DNA of 64,000 bases from Blastocrithidia nonstop (lineage: Eukaryota; Euglenozoa; Kinetoplastea; Trypanosomatida; Trypanosomatidae), in NCBI GenBank assembly GCA_028554745.1, contig JAQOTN010000008.1, forward strand, positions 124,001-188,000, in the 5' to 3' direction. The translations under genes and the position numbers were made by a program. The notes below the pieces were generated by a model, which saw nothing but the letters and a program-made list of their open reading frames with translations, was not told the origin of the DNA and made no database searches. Positions 12,568-24,340 of the stretch are shown one piece after another (the first letter of the stretch is position 1; each line of letters opens with the position of its first letter).

Positions 12568-14964
12568 TAATAATGAAGTCAATCGACAGGCAAACGTTAT
12601 TCTCTCACGCATTTGATCAGCTGTAGCGTTGTTTGAGATAACTCGCGTATTATTTACCCGATGGGGTGTCAAGTGTTTGCAGCAACCTTATAAAGATGGC
12701 AATGATGCCGCACAACATTACACCTTCTACCAAAAGCAGCAAAAGCTAAAGCAATGAAAAACAGTAATAAATCTTAACAGAACAAACAACAAACACTAAA
12801 ACGAAAAAAAATAGCAAGTCGATAGTAATGAGTGAAAATGAAAGAATTGGTAGTACGTAGGGTAAGAGTGTTTGCCTCATTACTTTTGGAGGACACAAAC
12901 TTTGTCATGACATCTGCGTTTATGTTGTGATGTTTGACAGCTACACATAATCGTAAAAGTAAAACACTTGAGCAGACACACACATTGCAAATAGCTTAGC
13001 ACACCGTGGCATAACTTTGTTCGTTATTGCACTGAATACCTGATAATGTGACCAGTGTATAAAAAGGTAAATCGAATCATAAAGAGAAAATCAGTGCAGT
13101 TGACAATCAAACTCAACGTGAGTGAAAGACACAAAATCTGTGGCGTACCCTTCCTGTTAACCGACTTATTTCACTAATTTGCGATAATGATGGAGGTAAT
13201 GATATTCAAAGTGAATTACTCAAAAACGTCTTGTGTACTTCATCGTCGTCATTAGCGTAGGTAGCACAACTCAATGCAGGCAAGTTACGCAAAACTTATA
13301 GTAATGAGGTTGACAACAACAACATCAACAACATCAACAACAACAAGAGTAAAAGAGATAACTACAATACATAGAAGTTAAAGACAAGTTATATTTCACG
13401 CTCGCAAATCGAAGCGTTTATACTTTGGTGAAAGACGCAAGCCAAGCATTAGACACAAAAATAGAAACCACAACATGATTAGTAAGAATAAATGCACATG
13501 AATGCTGATGATAACACTAATGATGTTGATGACTAAAATGCTGCTATCAATAAAGCAAATGTACAGTAGTTATAAAAGTAATAACTGTTTGCACCTGTTC
13601 CATCCACGTAAAAAGAAGATTACTGCGTCAAGCGTCGACAAATGTTAATTTCGCTTATGAGTGCACACGGCCTACTGCCATAATTCACATCTTACGCTAA
13701 GGCATTACATGGTGCGTTATTAAGCAATAATAATAATAACTTTACTTGCCAAAGTGTTGCATCATTGTTGCTCTCACGCACTACCATCGAGCATATTCGC
13801 CAGTGTGTACGTAAGTTGCAAACTAGTGTAAGTGAGCATTAGTAAAAGTGATAGTCTCAGCAAGAAAGTCGATCTGGTAATTTGTCAACTGTTGCAAATT
13901 CTAAGTACATCTTGCATGATTTTGTCATGATATGGAAATTATACAACGCGATGGAGTTGATGGATGGTCCTCTGCTGCACAGTATCTTTTGCGCAAAGCG
14001 TCAATCCAAATCTGTAAACATCAGTAGTGATACGGATAGTGATGAATAGTAATAGACAACATAAGAAGCAGAATGAATGCATTTTGTTAGTAATGTTACT
14101 GCACAGCAAATAAAGCAGAATACACTCCAGACTTATTCATCGTACGCCATTGCAGGTTTACACATATTATCCTTTTTTACTCATGAGGTTCGAAATAGAT
14201 CACTGCAAATGTAGTGTACACATGGCATTTACTGTCTAGTGCGAAGTGCACTGTACAACTTGACTCAATTGAAGAAACACATCACACGTTAACACATTGT
14301 ACATATTTTACGAAACAATTACTCAAATGTAAGAGAAATAATTCAACTTGACGCAAAGTGTGATGAACTGATCGATACTGTTAAACTAACTAGCTCTCCT
14401 GTTTCACGATACTGCTATGTCAATCTCATCTTGCCGGTGATGTAAGGATTGTGTCTTTATTACAAACAACCAATGCCTCTTTACGATTATTAACACGATA
14501 ACATTCATAGCGTCAACATGGACGACTGATTTGCACATTGTCGTCACCGCTGTCATTACTGGCTGCAAGCTGGTCGTGCTATACATGAGTCTATAATTAA
14601 GTTGTATACGCTGACACAATATTGTGAGACATATGTACCATTGGTCTATTGTGGGAGTGTAAATACATTAGATAATTCCAGTAAACAAACATTAGAGGTA
14701 AAAAATAGAAAGCGTAGTCGGTCAAGCAGTGTAATGGAATAGCACAACGCCAATAATGCACTGCTGCCATTGCAGAATGCGCAGCATTGTTGTAATAATA
14801 ATAAAGATAATGTAAACGAATATAACACATTGGACTGACTAAGTTATATTGCATTTGAGAGAAGTGTAGCAAACGATCTGCAAAAATCACAGGCTGTGGT
14901 TTAGCGAGCTCGTCATGAGGTATTAGACCCTCAATTATTTATCACTAAACTTAATGGAATGTAA
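11262..14964 (+). CDS. UTP6: U3 snoRNA-associated protein 6 (UTP6), HAT-repeat protein, apparent internal frame break
   Basis: UTP6 is a part of the UTP-B module of the small-subunit processome in the nucleolus and helps 18S rRNA maturation. The N-terminus (IETRLEKQLPILNEFFTSGF, then EIRELTRQRTHWEYRLV) follows the UTP6 N-terminal domain, followed by HAT-like helices (HASLSKMYAQMMIKFPTRED, W, ALYEGMENNNMDNARVII) and the C-terminal LDWLSYIAFERSVANDLQKS segment that aligns with the end of human UTP6. About 1,233 residues compared with about 600 in human, because of Asn/Ser/Lys-rich insertions. Start to about 12800 reads in one frame, and about 12870 to the end in the +1 frame; an A8 run at 12804-12811 lies between. 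The end has two TAA codons in a row (14962-14967). The frame break may be a sequencing indel. Confidence 0.8.
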
Positions 14965-15440
14965 TAAATTTATCTATAACAACAACAAAATAGTAATAAA
15001 CAATAAAAAATAAAAATTAAATAACTTTAACTTTTGAGTCTTTATGAACATGAACGTGATTATAAAATATAAATAAAAAAAGTTTAAGATAACATATTTA
15101 TAAATATATTTTTATTGATAATATAATTTTATGGTAATAATGACTTTTTTACATAAATAATAATACTAATTATTATGGTCAAGTGGGTGTAAAGCGCAAT
15201 CTTCTTTTGCTATTATTTTGTATAGGTATCATATGTTAATGCAATCGTCAAACAATGCAAAATTATTTTGTTTGCATATCATGTTTAACTCTACTGAAAA
15301 CTTTTTAACTTGCTGATTAAAAAAATTATAAAAATATGTTTTTAATATTCTTTACACGGTAATATGTATATTTACAATAATTTACACATTGCACATATAG
15401 CAAGATAAGGTAAAATAACAAATAACTATCGTAGTGAAAG
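14965..15440. other. AT-rich spacer
   Basis: Short A/T-tract-rich spacer between UTP6 and the next gene. No gene, RNA or strong repeat seen. Confidence 0.6.
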
Positions 15441-18400
15441 ATGCTTTTACAAAATCAACGTCGTTATAGCTTTATTCGCATTCCGTCGAGTTTGAGTCGT
15501 TCAGTAAAATTATCATATAAAAAATGTAATCAAAGTCATAATTAGCCTGTCAAAACAGCTAAGCCACTTACAAGTCAATCCTTGCAATAATCTAGCACAA
15601 AACTAGCTAGTAGTACATGATAATAAGAAAATTAATATGATAATACAATGCAATCTCTTTCAATGCAACGTGTACGTAATGCTTGCAGTAAATGATCAGT
15701 GAGATAAAAGAACAAAAGTCTACTACCTGCGTGTGCACCAATGCATCGTAGGCCACGCTTCTTGCAACACTATGCATCTGTCTGTGTGGCACGTGATCCT
15801 GTGATGTTACTAAGTTTTTATTTACAAGCCGCTGGCCGCTATGACGATTTACTTGATGTGTCTACGCTAAAAATGCAATCTACAAGATGTAACTAAGACA
15901 CTTCTCCTATTTTATCTTATTTGTTCAGAACGGATATACAGGAGCACCGTAGAGACAGCCGTAGCGTTTAGAATAATGATGATGATAATTTTTTTAATAG
16001 TAATATCAATAGTAATGGTAATAATACTAAAAGTCTTGAGCATATGGTAAGAATAGTACAACAAATGGCAGTATGTGTAGGGGCAAGTATTTCTCGTAAT
16101 GCCTGACCGCCATGGGTAACACATTTTTTTTAAGTGCGTTAACCGCTATTGTAGAAAGTAGTAAGTGAGTAGTTCGATGAGCACAGTCAATTGTCGTGTA
16201 AATAGACTCGTCTCGATTTACAGCTATCGAAATTATACACTTCACGATATCGTGTAGGTGATATTCAACAAATTGGCAAAGATCATTCATTTTCTCAACT
16301 TATAATAGAAGCACGATATTTGTTACAATCTACCACTTTGTAATTGTTGGAAAATAGTCGACAACAAGAAATGAACAACATATAAAAAAGTAGTAGTAAC
16401 ATTACAACACACGATCTGTCTATGTTCGACATTCTTCGTCTGTTTGCAGCATTGTGTGCGATTTGTATTCCACCATCTCGCGCATAGGCTGTCAGTTTAG
16501 CACGTAATATTCTAGCTAAGCGTCAAGATGCAATAGGTATGGTTGGTTTAGCATTACGTACGTTTTGCTTCGCAAGTAAATCATGACACAACGAATAAGG
16601 TTAGCAGTGTAACGATAATATTTGCTCATCTCATTCGGTGGAGTAAGTTTGACTGCAAATGTGATAATAAGTTACTCGTGATGTTCAAACGGACGTAGGT
16701 AAATTAATCGTAAATGGAATAAACCATAATAGTAAATAAGATTATGATAATACATAGTCAATTAGTATTTCAAATCACTCTTTGCAGACATAAATGTATA
16801 GACCATTTACGAAGTTTGTTTATAAAACGATAGGTCTTGATGCCTAGATGATTAAATAGTAGTACGTAAATTGGCACATACATTGTTTGTTATGTGCAAA
16901 AACTCAAACTCATACACTGAAACTGAATACGAAAACATAAAATGTATTGCAAGGCACACACGAGTAATAATGATAATAATAACAACAATACTAGCAATAG
17001 TCACAGAGAATGAAAATGTCATCTTTGACTTTGCTGCTGACAGGCAAAGCGTAATTAACATCTATGCATGATAGCAGCAACTAATGCGTGCAAATGTTTG
17101 ACAAATTAAATGTGCAAAGTGTACTATAACTGTTTGCACTGACACCTTTGTCATGACTACACGGCAATCACCACGTATATCAGGTGACAGGCGAAGCTAT
17201 ATTAAAATTTTTACAACGTGAGTACAAGCTGTTATCGTAATAACATGTAAAAAAAGTAAAGTAGACTTACTACACAACAACTACTACTACTACTGCGTAC
17301 AGAAAAAGGCGTTATTCTGTTTTTACCACACATGTGCAATTATTCGTACGAACAGTAAATTATTTGTTATTCAAGCTTGCCACATCTGTGTCTTTGCTCG
17401 CACAACATAGTGTGTATCATGACATTACTTGTCTTTTACAACTTTTCAACGTCAAAACGATGATGCATGCGTTGACAAGTAGCAACAACAACAACAAGAA
17501 GAAAAATAGTAATAATGAAGCAATACATGACGAATTTCGATGTAACAACTTACATTAAGTTGTTTCCGCATTATACAATATTGTGACATTTGTCAATTGT
17601 ACACGTGACAAAAATACATCACGCACCAACACCACTAAAACACACTGCTATGACAATTAGAACTCTAATGCTCCAACATATTATGAATGACATACAACCG
17701 AAAGACCTACGCATGAATGTGAAATATAACAAAATTATCGCAATCATTGTAAAATACTATACAATGATAACAATACTGGTAGTACATTCCCATTGGCTGT
17801 TACGTCAAAAGCAAACAATACTACCATCAATCATACATAGATTGCTGGTTCTAAATTGTTACACTTCGGTACATTTAAAAGTAATGCATAACTACAGGGT
17901 ACTGCGCATACTGCTGTAAACAATGCCTATAAGTACAAGTTTGGTGATGAAAACTAGAACATAATGTTTACTAACAAGTAATATAACACAGTATGTCTCG
18001 AATAGACAAAGCTATAACAATAATAAAATGAGGTAATTACACATACAATACGTGTTTTGTGTAACTTGCTGATTTCCACAACAGTAACATCATCAAAACA
18101 GCCAGTGCACACAACAAAAAACTAAATGCCAACGTTGTTCAATAAAAAATGGTCAAATGCCGCATCACGGTTACATCATTATGAGTTTATATTATCGTAA
18201 TTACCACACAAGATTATTAATCATGTCTTGTAATAACTACTTACACACAACTACACAGCAGAAGTAGTACAGCTCTGTTCGTGTATTGTAGCACATGACT
18301 TGATTGATTTACGTTATTACAGCCTACCATTACTGTCTAAACTATGCCAGTCCATGTAGTGGTGAAGAAAGAATAAGTATATGGACAGTACATATAGTAC

Positions 18401-19070
18401 AGGTGTATATGATTAGTAGTGTATGATCGCTAATGATTTTGTAAAAGATAATATAAATGTTAACACTGTTGATACAATGTCACTATAGGACATGAAATGT
18501 GTATACGAAAAACTACAAAAGCTGTACAAACGACGAAGTGAGGTGTTTGGTGAGACGATGACAACATATAATAACATTAGTGTAGACAAACAGAATAACA
18601 TTGAAAGTAATATTATTGTGGATAGTGTAAAAAGTTAGTTATACAGCCACAAGTACACTAACAAGAGTTGCACAAATAGCAATGACATTAAACGTAATCC
18701 ATTCAAAGCAGAAAACGCATAATCATAGTTTGCCATATCAGTGCAAGTACCAACTTCGTTGTCACCACTTACTCAGTGAGGCTTGCCAAGTAAGCATGCA
18801 GACATGACATTATTACAAACCGAAGATGCCAAGCACGAAATACAGTAGTTTGATAAATCACAGAGCTGTTTGTATGCTCGTAAAGTAGCTTCGCTCTATC
18901 AACTACAACATAAACCACAAGTTGTATCCTTGCTGCACAGTCTACTCACTCGGGTGTCACCGTTGCTTGGCGGTGGCTTTACCATCGACCGACAACCTCA
19001 TTACTACAATTTTGGTGAATGACAGGTGAAGGGTAATGTAAGTACTTCCTCAAGTGCACAGGAAAGATAA
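15441..19070 (+). CDS. large hypothetical protein, probably mitochondrial
   Basis: A continuous frame of about 1,209 residues from ATG 15441 to TAA 19068-19070, which is followed directly by TAG. The N-terminus is rich in Arg, Lys and Ser with no acidic residue in its first 35 positions (RRYSFIRIPSSLSRSVKLSY), which is typical of a mitochondrial targeting sequence. The body mixes helical, Leu-rich segments (for example HYASVCVARDPVMLLSFYLQ and FDILRLFAALCAICIPPSR) with Asn/Asp-rich inserts. This pattern recalls the helical-repeat RNA-processing proteins of trypanosomatid mitochondria, such as PPR or RAP proteins, but I cannot identify a defining motif. Function unknown. Codon use resembles neighbouring low-expression genes, with many TAA/TAG codons. 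Confidence 0.6.
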
Positions 19071-19561
19071 TAGTATATTCAATAAAATAAATGTTTCAGA
19101 TTAAAAAAATAATTTAAGTAGTACAATAAATTTACTTTTATTAGGAAATAGTATAGTAATTGTTTTATAACAAAATACAATATAGTCTAATCGTTTTCGT
19201 AGATCTACATATATCTTAATATTTTTCAGTGTTGTCTTTTGTAATTTAGTTATATAATACTAACAACATAGCCTGTTGCTTTTGGTATATTTCATGCTTT
19301 TAAACTATACATCATCATATTGTGTAAATTGTTAAATATTTGTTTACATTTTGTGCACGTTGATATGCATTGTAAAATTTCAACACATTTGCCGTACTAT
19401 AAATGCAATGTTAATGCAAACACTCTTTTCAAATTTGTTTCGTATGACATTTTTTTTGTAAAATTTTATATTTATGATATTTCTCTATTTACATATTTTT
19501 ATAAACACAAACACACACATACAGTCAGACAGACACAGACAGATTGAGACATTTATTCACC
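19071..19561. other. spacer and probable 5' leader of RPS6
   Basis: AT-rich, with T-rich runs at about 19430-19500 followed by an ACACAC-rich stretch and an AG at 19523-19524, about 37 bases before the RPS6 ATG. This fits a polypyrimidine tract plus spliced-leader acceptor, by analogy with trypanosomatids. Confidence 0.5.
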
Positions 19562-20314
19562 ATGAAGCTTAACATTGCCTATCCTCGTAACGGCACAATT
19601 AAGCAGTTTGACATCAACGATGACATTCTGCGCCGTGTTCAGCTGACCGATTACCGCCTCGGAAATGAAGTAGACGGGCGTATCTTTGGTGATGAGTTTG
19701 CCGGTTACATCTTCCGTCTTCGCGGTGGGTCAGACAAGCAAGGTTTTCCGATGGTGCCTGGTGTACTCGCCTCTAGCCGTGTCAAGCTACTCATCAAACG
19801 TGGTGCGATTGGATTTAACACCTTTCGTGGTTATCAAGGGGAGCGTCGGCGTAAGAGTGTACGTGGGTGTATCTTAGCCAACGACATCGCCGTGCTAAAC
19901 GTCACCATCTCCAAATTAGGTGAACAGCCTATTGAGGGTGTCACCGATGTCAACGCACCACGTCGTCTAGGTCCCAAGCGTGCAAATAACATTCGTAAGT
20001 TGTTTAACTTATCACGTAACGATGATGTACGCAAGTATGTGGTACGTCGACGTGTGACAAAGGCTGGTAAGAAAGATCGCCTCAAGGCACCTAAAATTCA
20101 GCGCCTCATTACCCCAACCATCAAGGCCCGACGTGCCAAGAAGGCCGCGGTGTTGATTGAGAAAGTTCGCAAATCCGCTGAGGAGCGACGTCAGTACCTG
20201 AAGACCATCGCCTCACACCGCCGATCACTGCGTCAGCGTGCACACTCGAAGAAGCACTCACGTAAAGTGGCAGCGCAGAAGATTGAGGTAGCGGCTTTCC
20301 AGAAGCGTCGTTAA
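19562..20314 (+). CDS. RPS6: ribosomal protein eS6 (RPS6)
   Basis: eS6 is a protein of the 40S ribosomal subunit. The 250-residue product carries the family signature: MKLNIAYPRNGTIKQFDI, the RLRGGSDKQGFPMVPGVLAS block, RGYQGERRRKSVRGCI and PRRLGPKRANNIRKLFNLS, and a long basic C-terminal helix. It is close to kinetoplastid eS6 as I remember it, with the usual length. Notably, the whole CDS has no TAA, TAG or TGA before the final TAA, unlike most neighbours, which fits avoidance of reassigned codons in highly expressed genes. ATG 19562 gives the canonical MKLNI start; an upstream in-frame extension is AT-rich leader. The TAA is followed four codons later by another in-frame TAA. Confidence 0.98.
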   Translation: MKLNIAYPRNGTIKQFDINDDILRRVQLTDYRLGNEVDGRIFGDEFAGYIFRLRGGSDKQGFPMVPGVLASSRVKLLIKRGAIGFNTFRGYQGERRRKSVRGCILANDIAVLNVTISKLGEQPIEGVTDVNAPRRLGPKRANNIRKLFNLSRNDDVRKYVVRRRVTKAGKKDRLKAPKIQRLITPTIKARRAKKAAVLIEKVRKSAEERRQYLKTIASHRRSLRQRAHSKKHSRKVAAQKIEVAAFQKRR

Positions 20315-20864
20315 ACACGTCTGTAAAATATATCTTCATTGTATTTATCAACTTTAAAAAAAGATTAGCTGTGTTTACTTTGCACGCAAACAATAAATAA
20401 ATCAAAAAGTAAGTAGTAATAAAGAAGTAAAGACAACTTGAAGTATCAATGTTTGTTATTATTTACTTTTTTGCTTTACATTTATTGTATGCATCTTTAA
20501 TTTTTGTTATTTCTAGCTATTGTTAGTTTTTTTACTGTTTTCTTCATTTTGCTTCATTTCACTTGACTCCATAAAAGCAAATTACATATATATGTGTTCA
20601 GATTTGTAATAAACGAAAAAATGCGTGTGTTTTACGTACATTGTGAAACACGTCAAGCATAATATTTAATATGACTCGACGAAACACAATGATGTTGTTG
20701 CAATATTTAATTATCTATTACTATTGATTAGTTTTATTTTTTTAAAACATTGCTTTTGTGTGGTTGGTGCGGTAATGTAACAAGTGTAAGATATACTAAA
20801 ATTTATTAGTATAGTCATTTGTTTTATCAATTATATTTATATTTTCACTAATTAATTTTTCACC
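20315..20864. other. AT-rich spacer
   Basis: T-rich spacer after RPS6 (3' UTR and 5' leader of NDUFA9). T tracts occur near 20467, 20528 and 20736. No gene seen. Confidence 0.65.
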
Positions 20865-21986
20865 ATGTCGCGTAGAATGTACGCACGCACGCTTAACGGT
20901 GAGTCATCCTCTACCTGACGATATGGTGCAGCTCAATCAGCCACATTAGGTGTAAATGTGGCTACGTTTGGAGCAACGGGTATCTTGGGCATGCACGTCC
21001 ACTTCTGCAATTGTGCACACGGGTATACGAACATATTGCCGTTCCGGTTTCGTGCAGGGGTGCAGAGTGGGGCACGGCAAATTCGTGCGATGGGGGATGG
21101 CACTGTGGGGCAAAACTACTAGACAGATTACGAGATAGATAAAGAATTTGTGGTCAAGGCTATTTTGTAGAAGGTTGATAATGTTATTAACTGTGTAGGT
21201 GCATGACAGTAACCTGCCTTGTACGAAAACAGTCAGTCGTGGTTTTCCATGGAGGCGATAAACGTGTAATGACCTCGCATGTTGGCTCGGTGATGTAGAG
21301 AGATGGGCATTATGCGATTTGTTCAACTCTCTATGGTAGGTGCTGATTTAAATAGTCCATCGAAGGTGCTACGGCAAAAGAGAATGGCCTAGCTTGCCGT
21401 GTTGGAGTAGTTTCCTACCGCTACCATTGTACGCGGCACGGACATTTTTTCCTAGAATGACTGACGCTATCACAAGTATCTCAAGGCACAACGCTACCTT
21501 AAGATTGTCCCAGTTCCGAATCATGGTTTGCGTATTCATCAACCAGTCTTTGCCGGCGATTTGGCCTAGGCCGTTTCACGCTCGCTGCTACTGGACCACA
21601 CGTAGGGACGAATCGCATAGCTTGGTGGACCGGTTCGATTCACCACCAATGATCTTCTTCGGTGGTGTTCGTAGTGCAATGGACAGTATCACATGGTCTG
21701 TCACATGCCCAAGTGATGGTGACGCATTGTGTGTGCCATTCATGAACGTCAGCCGTTTCAGCGAGGCTGCTGCATTGGCACTCGTGGGCCATTCTGAAAC
21801 CAAGACTGACTGGAGCGTCAGTTTATTGACAACTGCGCTACCCCATAGCGCGATCCAGACCTGCTTGACTGGGAGGACTTTGGTATTCCACGTGAGGATT
21901 TGTACCGAATGGAGTAGAAGTACTTTGTGACGTCTAGCATGTATGCCACGTCAAATCCATTCATCAACTATGGTGCAAAATTGTAA
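20865..21986 (+). CDS. NDUFA9: NADH dehydrogenase (complex I) 39-kDa subunit, NDUFA9-like
   Basis: NDUFA9 is an accessory subunit of mitochondrial complex I with an atypical SDR fold that holds NADPH. The 373-residue product has the Rossmann motif FGATGILG (G36-x-x-G39-x-x-G42), the NCVGAWQEP strand region, MRFVQLSMVGADLNSPS, TIVRGTDIFSENDW, the QPVFAGDLAEAV block and RIAELGGP, which match the family in order. Reading it needs 13 TAG/TAA codons as Glu (11 TAG, 2 TAA) and 9 TGA as Trp; the Glu in GDLAEAV and AELGGP are both TAG, which supports the Glu assignment. The start ATG 20865 is preceded by T-rich sequence and begins a basic, Ser-rich stretch that may target mitochondria. The single TAA at 21984 is followed by AT-rich sequence. 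Confidence 0.92.
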
Positions 21987-22486
21987 ACAATTTTTTTTAC
22001 ATATATAAATATAAATATTTGTGTTTTGTTATATTATAAAATTATTTTATATTTTATTAGTAGCATTATATGTCAAACCATTTACTGTAAAATGTAGTTA
22101 TTGTTTTGTACAGTAGTTAGTCATTTCTGTTTTTCTGTGTATATATTGCATTGTTTTATTTATTGTTGTGGTGACGTCATTATTATCGTTTACCGTTGTA
22201 AAGAAGTTATGTTGATAGTATTTGTTCGTGTGTATATGCTTTGCCTATTTTTAATGTCAAAATCGTTTTCATTTTATTGTACTTGATCAACTACCGCTAT
22301 ATTAGGTATTAGGTAATATTTCGCTTCTCTCTTTGTTTGTAATGGATGTTACTACTATTAATGATGATATGATATGAACTATATCTATTAACTTTATTTT
22401 CATTAAACTTTTAATTTTGTTTACAAAAAATGTTTCTGTTATTGATAGTAGATCTAGTAAATTTATTTGATTCACTTCACGTCAAG
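21987..22486. other. AT-rich spacer
   Basis: T-rich spacer between NDUFA9 and RPL32, ending in T tracts and an AG two bases before the RPL32 ATG. No gene seen. Confidence 0.6.
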
Positions 22487-22885
22487 ATGGTCAAACCAAT
22501 AGTTCACAAAAACATTGTGAAGAAGCGCACAAAGAAGTTCACACGTCACCGCTATGAGGTGTTCCCACAACTCCCATCGAGTTGGCGTAAGCCACGCGGT
22601 AAGGATTCACCGGTGCGTCGTCGCTACAAGGGTCAGAAGGCAATGCCGAACAAAGGTTATGGGAGTGATCGTGCCACAAAGTACATTACCCCATCTGGCT
22701 TCAAGAACTTCCCTGTTAACAACGTACAAGATTTGTACATGCTCATCATGCAGAATCGTAAGTACGCTGGAGTTATTGCACACACCGTAGGAGCCAAGAC
22801 ACGTAAGGCCATTATTCGCAAAGCCCATGAACTTGACGTGCGTTTGCTAAACGGAAACGCCAAGCTTCGCAAGATTGAGGTGTAA
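22487..22885 (+). CDS. RPL32: ribosomal protein eL32 (RPL32)
   Basis: eL32 is a protein of the 60S subunit. The 132-residue product begins MVKPIVHKNIVKKRTKKFTR and continues with SWRKPRGKDSPVRRRYKGQK, MPNKGYGSDRATKYITPSGF, VNNVQDLYMLIMQNRKYAGV and the conserved KAHELDVRLLNGNAKLRKIE end, which is essentially the full kinetoplastid eL32. There are no internal TAA, TAG or TGA codons. ATG 22487 is chosen because it gives the canonical MVKP start; the frame is open further upstream but that part is hydrophobic leader noise. It ends at TAA 22883, with another in-frame TAA one codon later. Confidence 0.97.
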   Translation: MVKPIVHKNIVKKRTKKFTRHRYEVFPQLPSSWRKPRGKDSPVRRRYKGQKAMPNKGYGSDRATKYITPSGFKNFPVNNVQDLYMLIMQNRKYAGVIAHTVGAKTRKAIIRKAHELDVRLLNGNAKLRKIEV

Positions 22886-23345
22886 GGGTAAGCAAATCCA
22901 TTTAAGTAAAGTAATTACAAATATATAATCTTGGGGACGTAGGAAATGTTACATTTACATATGCTCACTCTGTAATTATACAATTTGTGATACTACAAAA
23001 AACCGTTATTACAATATTTGTTATTTCTTCTTTTACTTTCCGTAATATCTTTTTTTTGTTGAAGTCGTTTACTATTTTTTATTTACGTAAATATCTATAA
23101 CTGTAACATTATTACTCCTTTTTCTTTTGCATTCGCTACAGTATAGTGCTGTTTAGTGCATCAATGCTACACAGTGTTAAATTTGTGAATGTATTTAATT
23201 TTATTTCAATTTTTTTAACTTTTTCTTATAATTTTCTCCTTTATGTTGATCAATTTTACATTCTTATCATACTTTAGAAGTAATATTTTTTGTTATTTAT
23301 CAAGTTGATAGTCTATAGATCAATTATAATAAGGTACACCAATTA
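22886..23345. other. AT-rich spacer
   Basis: T-rich spacer after RPL32. No gene or strong structure seen. Confidence 0.6.
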
Positions 23346-24302
23346 ATGTCATCCAGGCACTCTTAGCGTTCTGCATCAGGTGCCACTTTGCAAAGTATAA
23401 CCTAATTGTCACATGATAAACAGGTATAGTTGCTATCGGATGCTTTACTACGCGAGTACATGCACCGACGAGGCTTTCGTGGTACACTGAAGGCGTTTGA
23501 CCAGTAGCACCCACGTGATGAACAAACCATTAGCTCACGTGCACTCATGTCCTAGTTGATGGCGCTGCAAAGCTCTGATCAGCAGCGATTTAAGAAGGAC
23601 AATGTTGAGACCATAATGGAGATGTTATGTGCGTTACGAATCGAGCGTCGTCAACGTGTTGCATAGCTACAAGCACAGGCAAATGTGCCATTACCGATTA
23701 TTTCTGAATAATAACAAAAACTTTTGCAAAGAGAAGAAACAATAATTCAGTTACAATAAAATAATGTATCAGGCAAAGTGGCCAAGACAAAGCAGACAAG
23801 GGCAAAGTAAACAAAAGTCAAGAATGCACATGTTAGTAATCAAAACGAAAGTAATGAAGACAGTGAAGTTAGTGATTACGAATAATAAATATAATAGTAG
23901 TAGTAGTAATAATAATAATAGTAGTAATCACTATAGTCACAGCTTAGTGAAGATGAAGATGACGATGAAAGAGGAATGACTATTGACGAATTGCTTGATG
24001 ACAACAATTCACACAAATAATAAAAAGCACATCATGCAAACACGAAATCGGCCTTGCACAAGAATACAAAAAAGAAACATAATGATCAAAAATAGAAAAG
24101 TAATAATATCAATAAGAAGAGGAAAATGCAATTGTAGGATTAATTAATTCCCACACCACCCAAATCCAATTTGGAGTCAACCAATGCACGACATACAAAT
24201 GAGCTGTCCAAAAAATCATCGAACAAGAAAAAATCTGCAAAACACTCAAATAAGACACGTAAAAACGATCACACGTACAAACGTCATGGTAATGACAGTA
24301 AC

Positions 24303-24340
<38 letters not shown>

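Noticed and set aside
21610-21650. tRNA-like T-arm (GGTTCGATTC flanked by GGTGG/CCACC)
   Set aside because: It lies within NDUFA9 coding sequence with no acceptor, D or anticodon stem at the expected spacing.
21394-21930. 178-codon stop-free stretch on the + strand
   Set aside because: It is a shifted frame inside NDUFA9, whose own frame carries the family motifs.
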